DNA of 64,000 bases, taken from NCBI GenBank assembly GCA_019695215.1, contig JAIBAK010000015.1, positions 1 to 64,000 of the forward strand, written 5' to 3'. Position 1 is the stretch's first letter. Each line of letters opens with the position of its first letter. Position numbers and translations under genes: made by a program. Source of the stretch: Bacteroidia bacterium. GTDB lineage: Bacteria > Bacteroidota > Bacteroidia > UKL13-3. The notes beneath the pieces are model-generated. The model did not search any database and was not told the DNA's origin. It saw nothing but the letters and a program-made list of their open reading frames with translations. Shown piece after piece: positions 45,727 to 52,168 of the stretch.

Positions 45727-45776
45727 ATCAAATGCCTGGCATCATCATGCAAGCAATTACGGAAAATAAAAGAAAG

Positions 45777-45806
45777 ATGTTTGGCGGGGGACGCCAACCA
45801 TGGACA
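45777..45806 (+). repeat. REP3, at the duplication junction
   Basis: TTTGGCG-GGGGA-CGCCAACC then ATGGACAAA; the stem has one mismatch. The duplicated radical SAM fragment begins directly at its GACAAA tail (45807). Confidence 0.8.
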
Positions 45807-45992
45807 AATTACCCGCACACCCAGCTTTTTCAGGTCACGTAAGTTTTGGTGTACGTTTTCCAGCGTGACATAGGGCGAAGGCTTTTCCCAAATATCGCAG
45901 AACCCGCAGCTGGCATTGCAGCGGTAAGTAACGTAGTAGTTACATAAAACCGGGTGGTTAATAAAGCGCACAGGGCAAAGATAGTATAATGA
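45807..45992 (-). pseudogene. 5' fragment of the radical SAM gene, duplicated
   Basis: 186 bases that align without gaps to 44855-45040, with a handful of substitutions. They cover the -7 box, GTG start and first 54 codons, including the whole CNASCGFC cluster motif. The frame then runs into REP3 and stops at 45711. No folded enzyme can result; a short Cys-rich peptide could still be made from the intact start signals. Confidence 0.85.
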
Positions 45993-45995
45993 AGC

Positions 45996-46065
45996 GGTGT
46001 TACGGTAAGGCGGCCTGCTGATGCAGGATTTGAAAAACTTTTGGTTAATTTAGCTGAGTGAATAC
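45996..46065. repeat. Duplicated upstream segment, copy 2
   Basis: Matches 45657-45726. Followed by an AAGCAATAACGGAGAATAAA stretch, which also has a counterpart at 45751-45770, and then REP4. Confidence 0.8.
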
Positions 46066-46105
46066 AGCAATCCGTAGGCAAGCAATAACGGAGAATAAAA
46101 AAAAG

Positions 46106-46942
46106 ATGGTTGGCGGGGAACGCCAACCTTGGACAAATACAAAAATCGTTGTCACAAACAAACTAAAAGTATGTTTTTTTATATCTGTTGGCCTTTTCGT
46201 GCTTTCATGTTGTGATGCTGGAAATACAGAAAAGACCAATAGGCAACTCTTTATTGAATATTTGAATAGTATAAATTTTTATAAGTCTGACTCTACAAAA
46301 ACATTAGAGGAAATAAATGAGAAGATATTAGATAGTTTGAGCATACCTTCCCTGAACCTGCTTTTGTATCGTATATCTGCATTTTACGGAGAGGAATATA
46401 GAGTGGTGTTGTTCGATACCAAAAGGAGAAAGGGATATATTATTGCTTCGGTTAATTGTGGCCAACCATTAAAAGCCATAGTGGGTGATAAAAGTGATTC
46501 TACTTGCGCCCAAATCCTTACACCACTGTGCAATTATTTAGCGGATATGAAGTTTGTTGAAAATCACCCTGTAAAAAAGATGGAAATAAATTCCATAATT
46601 GGTTTTCTTGACAATATTGTTGGGTATAGTTACGTAATAGCTGGAATTAGTTATAGGAATAGGGACTCTGTCATGTCTCAATTAGAAAGAAGGGTCAATG
46701 TAACCATTTATGATGAAAAAGAGTTCGGTTTAATACCGGTAGACTCATTATCAAATATCAAATACATAGCATTAGTAATTGAACAAATTATTTCAGGATC
46801 AAAAGAATCAGGTAATATCAAAGGTGTTCACAATCTTATATCAGCGCAGTGGCCATATATGAATAGCTACATATTTCTTGAGGATAGTACTCAGAAAAAA
46901 TACTATATTCATTTTAGTCAAGTTAATATCTCAGTTAAATAA
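46106..46942 (+). CDS. Lipoprotein of unknown function, start codon inside REP4
   Basis: 278 residues from the ATG at 46106, which lies in REP4; a GTG at 46058 is the only upstream choice and is in the duplicated segment. Residues 1-16 are read from the palindrome (MVGGERQPWTNTK), ahead of a normal lipoprotein signal KVCFFISVGLFVLSCC (Cys at about 35). The mature part shows no known domain; helix-rich start (TLEEINEKILDSLSIPS) then mixed strands (RVVLFDTKRRKGYIIASVN). AT-rich. The original start was probably displaced by the repeat. Confidence 0.65.
   Translation: MVGGERQPWTNTKIVVTNKLKVCFFISVGLFVLSCCDAGNTEKTNRQLFIEYLNSINFYKSDSTKTLEEINEKILDSLSIPSLNLLLYRISAFYGEEYRVVLFDTKRRKGYIIASVNCGQPLKAIVGDKSDSTCAQILTPLCNYLADMKFVENHPVKKMEINSIIGFLDNIVGYSYVIAGISYRNRDSVMSQLERRVNVTIYDEKEFGLIPVDSLSNIKYIALVIEQIISGSKESGNIKGVHNLISAQWPYMNSYIFLEDSTQKKYYIHFSQVNISVK
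46108..46137 (+). repeat. REP4, right border of the duplication
   Basis: GGTTGGCG-GGGAA-CGCCAACC, perfect 8-bp stem, then TTGGACAAA. Overlaps the start of the lipoprotein gene. Confidence 0.85.
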
Positions 46943-47020
46943 GAGAGGCAGATGGGGTAGTGTACGATATTGCACCTGAGCATCAGCCAAAGGAGTAATT
47001 GGTTAAGTAATCAACAAAAC

Positions 47021-47112
47021 ACCCTGTCAGGGTTTGATTCACTGATAGCGTTCGTACCACTAAGAAGATGCAAAAATGACCACAAAAACGTCACCTTGTT
47101 GAGGGGTGACGT
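47021..47112. other. Two hairpins between the lipoprotein gene and accD
   Basis: ACCCTG-T-CAGGGT (47021-47033) and ACGTCACC-N9-GGTGACGT (47088-47112), both perfect stems in the 196-base gap between convergent genes. Candidate terminators, though without strong T runs, or more small repeats. Confidence 0.4.
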
Positions 47113-47138
47113 CTGGTGTTATATCAGATGTAAATACC

Positions 47139-48023
47139 TTACTGCAAATTCAGTTTTTCGCCTTCGCGTTCAATTTTTTTACCGGCCAGCATTCCCAGCA
47201 ACATCGAGAGTTTTTTCTTCATCTCGGTGCGGGGTACAATAAAATCAACAAAGCCGTGCTCCAATAAAAATTCGGAGCTTTGAAACCCTTTAGGCAAATC
47301 CTTGCCAATGGTTTCGCGAATAACACGTGGTCCGGCAAAGCCAATCAATGCTTCAGGCTCGGCAATATTAAAATCGCCCAGCATGGCAAACGATGCGGTT
47401 ACTCCCCCGGTGGTGGGGTCGGTTAAGATGGAGAGGTAAGGAATGCCCTCTTTTCCAAGCAAAGCAAGTTTAGCCGATGTTTTGGCCATTTGCATCAGCG
47501 AGAAAGCGGCCTCCATCATTCGCGCTCCCCCCGACTTGGAAATCATGATAAACGGAATTTTATGTTCGCGGGCGTAGTCAATACTGCGGGCTATTTTTTC
47601 GCCTACCACGGCACCCATTGAACCGCCTATAAAACCAAAATCCATACAGCAAACTGCCACAGGCAATCCCTCCATATTTCCGGTAGCTGCCCGTGCAGCA
47701 TCTTTCAATCCGGTTTTTTTAATGGTATCGGTAATGCGGTCCTTATAACTTTTGGTATCGGTAAACTCCAGCGGGTCGGCCGGGTAAATATTCTCGAACA
47801 ACTCGGTAAATTGTTGCTCGTCAAATAAAATATCGAAGTATTCTTTTGAGCCGATTTTTTCATGCAATCCGCAACTGGTACATACCCACATATTGGCTTG
47901 CATATCTTTGGTAAGAATTGCTTTTTTACATCGGCCGCACTTATGCCAAAGCCCGTCAGGAGTTGATTTTTTCTCCTTGGTGGCAGTGGTAATTCCTTCT
48001 TTAACCCTTTTAAACCAACTCAT
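47139..48023 (-). CDS. accD: Acetyl-CoA carboxylase, carboxyltransferase beta subunit
   Basis: 294 residues. The N-terminal zinc ribbon has CGRCKK and CTSCGLH, and the crotonase-like carboxyltransferase core has FGFIGGSMGAVVGEKIAR, KSGGARMMEA and TDPTTGGVTASFAMLGD. Makes malonyl-CoA for fatty acids. 77 bases downstream of the aldolase gene on the same strand, with an inverted repeat in the gap. Confidence 0.96.
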   Translation of the reverse strand: MSWFKRVKEGITTATKEKKSTPDGLWHKCGRCKKAILTKDMQANMWVCTSCGLHEKIGSKEYFDILFDEQQFTELFENIYPADPLEFTDTKSYKDRITDTIKKTGLKDAARAATGNMEGLPVAVCCMDFGFIGGSMGAVVGEKIARSIDYAREHKIPFIMISKSGGARMMEAAFSLMQMAKTSAKLALLGKEGIPYLSILTDPTTGGVTASFAMLGDFNIAEPEALIGFAGPRVIRETIGKDLPKGFQSSEFLLEHGFVDFIVPRTEMKKKLSMLLGMLAGKKIEREGEKLNLQ

Positions 48024-48042
48024 ATTTTTATTTATAAGATTA

Positions 48043-48088
48043 ACCTGAATTACACTTTACCACTTTAAAGGCAAAATATAATTCAGGT
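48043..48088. promoter_or_regulatory. Inverted repeat upstream of accD
   Basis: ACCTGAATTA (48043-48052) and TAATTCAGGT (48079-48088), a perfect 10-bp inverted repeat with 26-base spacer, filling most of the gap between the aldolase stop and accD start. Either an mRNA stem or a regulator site; no T run supports a terminator. Confidence 0.4.
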
Positions 48089-48100
48089 CAACTGATTTAC

Positions 48101-49159
48101 TTACGCAATCGTAATGTCTTTGTTCAGGTACACATCCTGAATGGCATTGAGCAAGGTCACACCGTCTTTCATTGGCTTTTGAAATGCCTTACGGCCTGAA
48201 ATCAATCCCTGTCCACCGGCACGTTTGTTTACAACGGCAGTCATCACGGCTTCGGCCATATCGCTGGCACCTTTTGATTCACCACCCGAGTTAATCAACC
48301 CCTGACGACCCATATAGCAATTAGCTACCTGATAGCGGGCCAGGTCAATCGGATGATCGGTGGTTAATTCTTCATACACTTTTTTATGTGTTTTACCGAA
48401 GCTCAGCGCGTTGTAACCGCCATTGGTGTTTGGTAATTTTTGCTTGATGATATCGGCCTGTATAGTTACTCCTAAGTGGTTGGCTTGTCCGGTTAAGTCG
48501 GCAGCTGTATGGTAATCTACTCCATCTTTTTTAAATGAACCATTGCGCAGGTAGCACCACAAAATGGTACCCATCCCCAGTTCGTGTGCACGCTCAAATG
48601 CAGCAGCCACTTCCTGAATCTGGCGGGCCGACTCATCAGACCCGAAATAAATAGTAGCCCCCACAGCAGTAGCCCCTAAGTTCCAGGCTTCATCCACCGA
48701 ACCAAACATGATTTGGTCAAACTTATTAGGGTAGCTCAGAAATTCGTTGTGATTAATTTTTACAATGAACGGAATTTTGTGTGCATACTTGCGCGAGCAG
48801 GCTGCAAGTACACCATAAGTAGAAGCCACTGCATTGCAACCGCCTTCAATAGCCAGCTTCACAATGTTTTCGGGATCAAAGTAAGCAGGGTTTGGTGCAA
48901 ACGAGGCTCCTCCTGAGTGTTCAATGCCCTGATCAACCGGAAGGATTGACACATAACCTGTTCCGGCTAAGCGACCTGTATGGTAGATGCTGTTAAGGCT
49001 TCTTAATACCTGAGGGTTGCGGTTAGATTGTGCAAACACACGGTCAACAAAATCGGCACCGGGTAAATGCAGGGAATTCTTAGAAATGGTTTTACATTCG
49101 TGTTTCAGAAGTTTGTCGGCATCGTTGCCTAACAATTCGGTAATTTGGCTGGTATTCAT
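48101..49159 (-). CDS. Class I fructose-bisphosphate aldolase (DhnA type)
   Basis: 352 residues. Archaeal-type/DhnA class I aldolase: [16 protein letters not shown] near 80, [12 protein letters not shown] with the Schiff-base lysine region, [16 protein letters not shown]-like strand (here [14 protein letters not shown]) and [17 protein letters not shown]. Cleaves fructose 1,6-bisphosphate without metal. A TACTTTTG box (minus strand, 49203-49196) lies upstream. Confidence 0.92.
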   Translation of the reverse strand: MNTSQITELLGNDADKLLKHECKTISKNSLHLPGADFVDRVFAQSNRNPQVLRSLNSIYHTGRLAGTGYVSILPVDQGIEHSGGASFAPNPAYFDPENIVKLAIEGGCNAVASTYGVLAACSRKYAHKIPFIVKINHNEFLSYPNKFDQIMFGSVDEAWNLGATAVGATIYFGSDESARQIQEVAAAFERAHELGMGTILWCYLRNGSFKKDGVDYHTAADLTGQANHLGVTIQADIIKQKLPNTNGGYNALSFGKTHKKVYEELTTDHPIDLARYQVANCYMGRQGLINSGGESKGASDMAEAVMTAVVNKRAGGQGLISGRKAFQKPMKDGVTLLNAIQDVYLNKDITIA

Positions 49160-49195
49160 TTTTTATCAGTCTATTTTAATTAATGAAAAGGATTG

Positions 49196-49203
49196 CAAAA
49201 GTA
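49196..49203 (-). promoter_or_regulatory. -7 box of the aldolase gene
   Basis: Minus strand TACTTTTG, a full TAnnTTTG match, about 36 bases before the ATG at 49159. Confidence 0.45.
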
Positions 49204-49235
49204 AGCATTTTTCTAAAAGTGAAAATATTTGATAT

Positions 49236-49655
49236 ATGAAACTCATTATTAAGGGTGTACATCAAATAAGTGACCGGGAGCTCACTTATATGGTAAGAGA
49301 AAAAGTTTTTATAGAGGAACAAAAAGTGCCGCGCGATATTGAATTCGAGTATGAAGACGAAAGTCATCCTTATCTGGCATTTTTAGAAGGGGAGCCGGTA
49401 GGTACTGCCCGCTGGCGCAAAACAGCCGAAGGAATAAAATTAGAACGGTTTGCCGTGTTGAAAGAGCACCGAAACAAAGGAATTGCAACCCGGCTTTTAA
49501 AACGGATACTGGAAGATTTAGAGCCGGAAAAAAAACTGTATCTGCATGCTCAAACTTCGGCAGCGGCCTTTTACACTAAACACGGTTTTGAAACAAAAGG
49601 AGAACCTTTTACCGAGGCAGGGTTGGAACATATTAAAATGTACCTGCACAGGTAA
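49236..49655 (+). CDS. GNAT family N-acetyltransferase
   Basis: 139 residues. GNAT core with the acetyl-CoA loop RFAVLKEHRNKGIATRLLKRIL (R/Q-x-x-G-x-G/A type) and AQTSAAAFYTKHGFETKGE before the last strands, as in the ElaA/YjcF-like small group. Acceptor unknown. AATATTTG, one mismatch from the -7 consensus, lies four bases before the ATG. Divergent from the aldolase. Confidence 0.9.
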   Translation: MKLIIKGVHQISDRELTYMVREKVFIEEQKVPRDIEFEYEDESHPYLAFLEGEPVGTARWRKTAEGIKLERFAVLKEHRNKGIATRLLKRILEDLEPEKKLYLHAQTSAAAFYTKHGFETKGEPFTEAGLEHIKMYLHR

Positions 49656-49701
49656 CTCACTTTTTACATACATTTGGATGAACAAATTATAGTAACACAG
49701 G

Positions 49702-51789
49702 ATGAAAAAAATACTATTACCTGCTTTTTTAACCGCACTCACGGGTGCCTTGTTTGCTCAGTCTGCTTCAAAAGATTATGCAGTAATGTTGCAGGCCGAA
49801 GTTCAGGAATCTCCAGCTTCCATAAAAATAAAATGGCCATTAGATAAATCAACCGGAGTTCAGTATTTTGTGTATCGCAAAACATCAGAATCAAGGCAAT
49901 GGACCGACACGCTGGCTACGCTTGACAGTACAGTAACCGAACTCACCGATAACAACGTAACCGCTGGCAAAACCTACGAGTACTTTGTTAAAAAACGCAA
50001 ACCGGGATTAACCATGTACGGGCAGCCGGCAAACAGTTCGTACTATTATCCTTTTGCTACTGGGTATATTCGCACTGGCATAAAAATTCCGGCACGCGAC
50101 TCAAGAGGGAAATTAATTTTATTGGTTGACCAGAATTATGTAACTCCGCTTGCAGCCGAAATTACCACGCTCGAAAATGATTTAATTGGTGACGGATGGG
50201 AAATTTTGCGTCATGATATTGGCCGAACTGCTACCGTAGTTTCGGTAAAACAAACCATAGCTTCTGATGTTTCCTCACAATCAAATGTAAAATCGCTGTA
50301 CTTGCTGGGTCATATACCTGTTCCATACTCGGGCGGATTTAAAGCAGCCAGCGGATTTGACTATCCTCCTGACGGGCATCCCGACCATAGCGGAGCCTGG
50401 CCTGCCGATTTGTATTACGGCACCATGAATGAAGGTGCGTGGTCTGATGCCAATGTAATTGATTCTACATCGGGGCGTGTACAAAACCGCAATTTACCGG
50501 GCGATGGAAAATATGATCAGAACAGCATTTACCCCGATTCGGTTTCATTAGAAATTGGCCGGGTTGATTTTGTAAATTTACCTGCTTTTGGATTAAGTGA
50601 TACGGCACTGATGAGGCGTTACCTGAACAAAGCGCATAATTTTAAAATTGGCCAGGTAAAAGCCGAACGCAGAGGTCTTGTTTCGGATAATTTCGGTCCT
50701 ATGAGCGGGGAAGCATTTGCATCATCCGGTTATCGTCCGTTCGCTGCGATGTTTGGCGATTCGGTAAAAACAGTTGGCGGAGGTGGGGCATACCTTACTG
50801 AAATGCGCACCAATTCTTACTTATGGGCTTATGGAACCGGAGCCGGAAGTTATACAAGTGTGGGAGGTATTGGCACCACCACCGATTTTGCAAACGACAG
50901 TTTGAAAAATGTTTTCTCTATGTTGTTTGGAAGTTATTTTGGCGACTGGGATGCGCAAAACAACGTATTACGTGCACCTCTGGCACATAAGGGATGGACA
51001 TTAACCTGTATGTGGTCGGGCAGGCCATATGGCATTATGCACCCCATGGCCATTGGCGAAAATATCGGATACTGCACCCGCTTGTCGCAAAACAACCTTG
51101 ACGAAACATTTTACCTGAACCCGAGAAACAACAAAGGATACTCGCAAAACTATAATCCCACTTCCATTCACCTGGCTTTAATGGGCGACCCAAGTTTGCG
51201 TTTGCATCCGGTTTTACCTGTAACTAATTTAACTTTAACCACCATCAACCAGCAGCGCCATGTGGTATTAACCTGGAACCGGTCGGCTGATGTAAATATT
51301 ACTTCATACCGCGTTTACCGTTCCAATGCCCGCAACGGAGTTTATTCCTTATTGGGTACAGTGCTGGCTACCGACAGCACCTATACTGACGGAACCGCGC
51401 TGGATGGAGTAAATTATTATCAGGTAAAAGCAGTAAAGCTCGAGTCGTCCTTTAGCGGAACTTATTACAACACCAGCCTTGGGGTGATGGATACCATTAG
51501 TGCCCGCAGGTATGTAGGTATGTCCGATATGAACGGGGATGGTTATTTTACCTTGTACCCAAATCCGGCAGCTAATGAGTTCTACATAAAAGCTGCAGTT
51601 GAAAATGCCTCGGTTACTGTTTCCATATTTGATATCAACGGACATGCTGTGTATACCAAAGAGTTTGGGCATGTGCAAAGCACTCAATCGCTTAAAATGA
51701 ATGTAGCCGCTTTGGCCAATGGAGTATATTACGTTCAGATAAAAGATGCCTTGCGCAGCACCACTCAAAAATTGGTGCTGATGCGATAA
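49702..51789 (+). CDS. T9SS protein with C25-peptidase-like region and Fn3 domains
   Basis: 695 residues. Signal peptide 1-19. A fibronectin III-like domain (about 25-110), a large central alpha/beta region (120-500) with LILLVDQNYVTPLA, KSLYLLGHIPVPYSGG and IHLALMGDPSLRLHPV, the last being the usual end of gingipain-like C25 domains. A second Fn3 (505-590) follows, then a type A T9SS domain from YPNPAANEFYI. The expected catalytic His of C25 enzymes is not clear: the place of a GHG-type strand reads YGTGAGSY. It may be an inactive relative. Confidence 0.75.
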   Translation: MKKILLPAFLTALTGALFAQSASKDYAVMLQAEVQESPASIKIKWPLDKSTGVQYFVYRKTSESRQWTDTLATLDSTVTELTDNNVTAGKTYEYFVKKRKPGLTMYGQPANSSYYYPFATGYIRTGIKIPARDSRGKLILLVDQNYVTPLAAEITTLENDLIGDGWEILRHDIGRTATVVSVKQTIASDVSSQSNVKSLYLLGHIPVPYSGGFKAASGFDYPPDGHPDHSGAWPADLYYGTMNEGAWSDANVIDSTSGRVQNRNLPGDGKYDQNSIYPDSVSLEIGRVDFVNLPAFGLSDTALMRRYLNKAHNFKIGQVKAERRGLVSDNFGPMSGEAFASSGYRPFAAMFGDSVKTVGGGGAYLTEMRTNSYLWAYGTGAGSYTSVGGIGTTTDFANDSLKNVFSMLFGSYFGDWDAQNNVLRAPLAHKGWTLTCMWSGRPYGIMHPMAIGENIGYCTRLSQNNLDETFYLNPRNNKGYSQNYNPTSIHLALMGDPSLRLHPVLPVTNLTLTTINQQRHVVLTWNRSADVNITSYRVYRSNARNGVYSLLGTVLATDSTYTDGTALDGVNYYQVKAVKLESSFSGTYYNTSLGVMDTISARRYVGMSDMNGDGYFTLYPNPAANEFYIKAAVENASVTVSIFDINGHAVYTKEFGHVQSTQSLKMNVAALANGVYYVQIKDALRSTTQKLVLMR

Positions 51790-51794
51790 GGTAT

Positions 51795-51824
51795 TTGGGA
51801 AAAAGAAAGTTCTGTGTACTTTTG
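51795..51824 (+). promoter_or_regulatory. Promoter of the tRNA-Leu locus, perfect consensus
   Basis: TTG (51795-51797), exactly 19 bases, TACTTTTG (51817-51824). Transcription would start near 51831 and run through the broken tRNA 5' half before reaching the intact tRNA at 51908. Confidence 0.85.
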
Positions 51825-51832
51825 CATCCCCG

Positions 51833-51903
51833 ATATGCGCGGGTGGCGAAATTGGTACCCCGATAGCTATCGGGAGCGCTGGTTTCCTTCTCAACGCAGG
51901 AAA
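51833..51903 (+). pseudogene. Broken 5' half of tRNA-Leu with palindrome insert
   Basis: 51833-51857 repeats the 25 bases ending at the D-loop of the intact gene (51904-51928). The next three bases, GAC in the intact gene, are replaced by a CCCC-GATAGCTATC-GGGA palindrome (51858-51875), after which GCGCTGGT of the intact gene resumes and then decays. No anticodon arm or 3' half remains. Confidence 0.8.
51858..51875. repeat. CCCGATAGCTATCGGG palindrome
   Basis: A perfect 16-base palindrome (51859-51874). Related copies at 18273, 18470 and 52049. Confidence 0.75.
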
Positions 51904-51907
51904 ATAT

Positions 51908-51991
51908 GCGCGGGTGGCGAAATTGGTAGACGCGCTGGTCTCAGAAGCCAGTGGGGTAACACCTATAGGAGTTCGACTCTCCTCTCGCGCA
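51908..51991 (+). tRNA. tRNA-Leu (anticodon CAG)
   Basis: 84 bases plus non-encoded CCA. Acceptor stem GCGCGGG pairs with CTCGCGC (one G-T), discriminator A. D-loop GGTAGACGCGCTGG; anticodon stem CTGGT/GCCAG with loop CTCAGAA giving CAG. The long variable arm and T-loop GTTCGACTC mark a class II leucine tRNA. Its promoter lies ahead of a broken copy, and a terminator follows 1 base later. Confidence 0.95.
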
Positions 51992-51992
51992 C

Positions 51993-52029
51993 AATAACCA
52001 CATCCATTAGGGTGTGGTTATTTTTTTTT
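51993..52029 (+). terminator. tRNA-Leu terminator
   Basis: AATAACCACA pairs with TGTGGTTATT, followed by a run of nine T. Confidence 0.85.
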
Positions 52030-52040
52030 GACAGGACTAC

Positions 52041-52082
52041 AGGAGTTCCCCCGATAGGTATCGGGGTCTCCTCTCGCGCACA
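52041..52082 (+). pseudogene. Broken 3' half of tRNA-Leu with palindrome insert
   Basis: AGGAGTTC of the T-arm, then CCCCGATAGGTATCGGGG (52049-52066) in place of the GAC of the intact T-loop, then TCTCCTCTCGCGCACA identical to the intact 3' end. A separate terminator follows, as if this were the remains of a third tandem gene. Confidence 0.8.
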
Positions 52083-52120
52083 AATAAAACCCATGCTAAA
52101 AAGCGTGGGGTTTTTATTTT
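52083..52120 (+). terminator. Terminator behind the broken tRNA 3' half
   Basis: AAATAAAACCC...GCT pairs with AGC...GGGGTTTTTATTT, with two internal mismatches, then T-rich. Different in sequence from the terminator of the intact tRNA. Confidence 0.65.
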
Positions 52121-52168
52121 AAAAACGAAAACAATCATCTCTTCGTTTCTTTCACTAAACTTGCAACC

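Noticed and set aside
45711-45971. 86-residue radical SAM-like protein as a functional short gene
   Set aside because: It is the duplicated first 54 codons of the neighbouring gene running into REP3; it lacks the rest of the barrel.
46970-47242. 90-codon plus-strand frame before accD
   Set aside because: Overlaps the 3' end of accD antisense and contains the two hairpins; no homology signal.
51833-52082. attL/attR sites of an integrated element at tRNA-Leu
   Set aside because: The flanking tRNA fragments are only 250 bases apart with no integrase or cargo between, and they represent different halves of the tRNA, so an integrated island is not supported.
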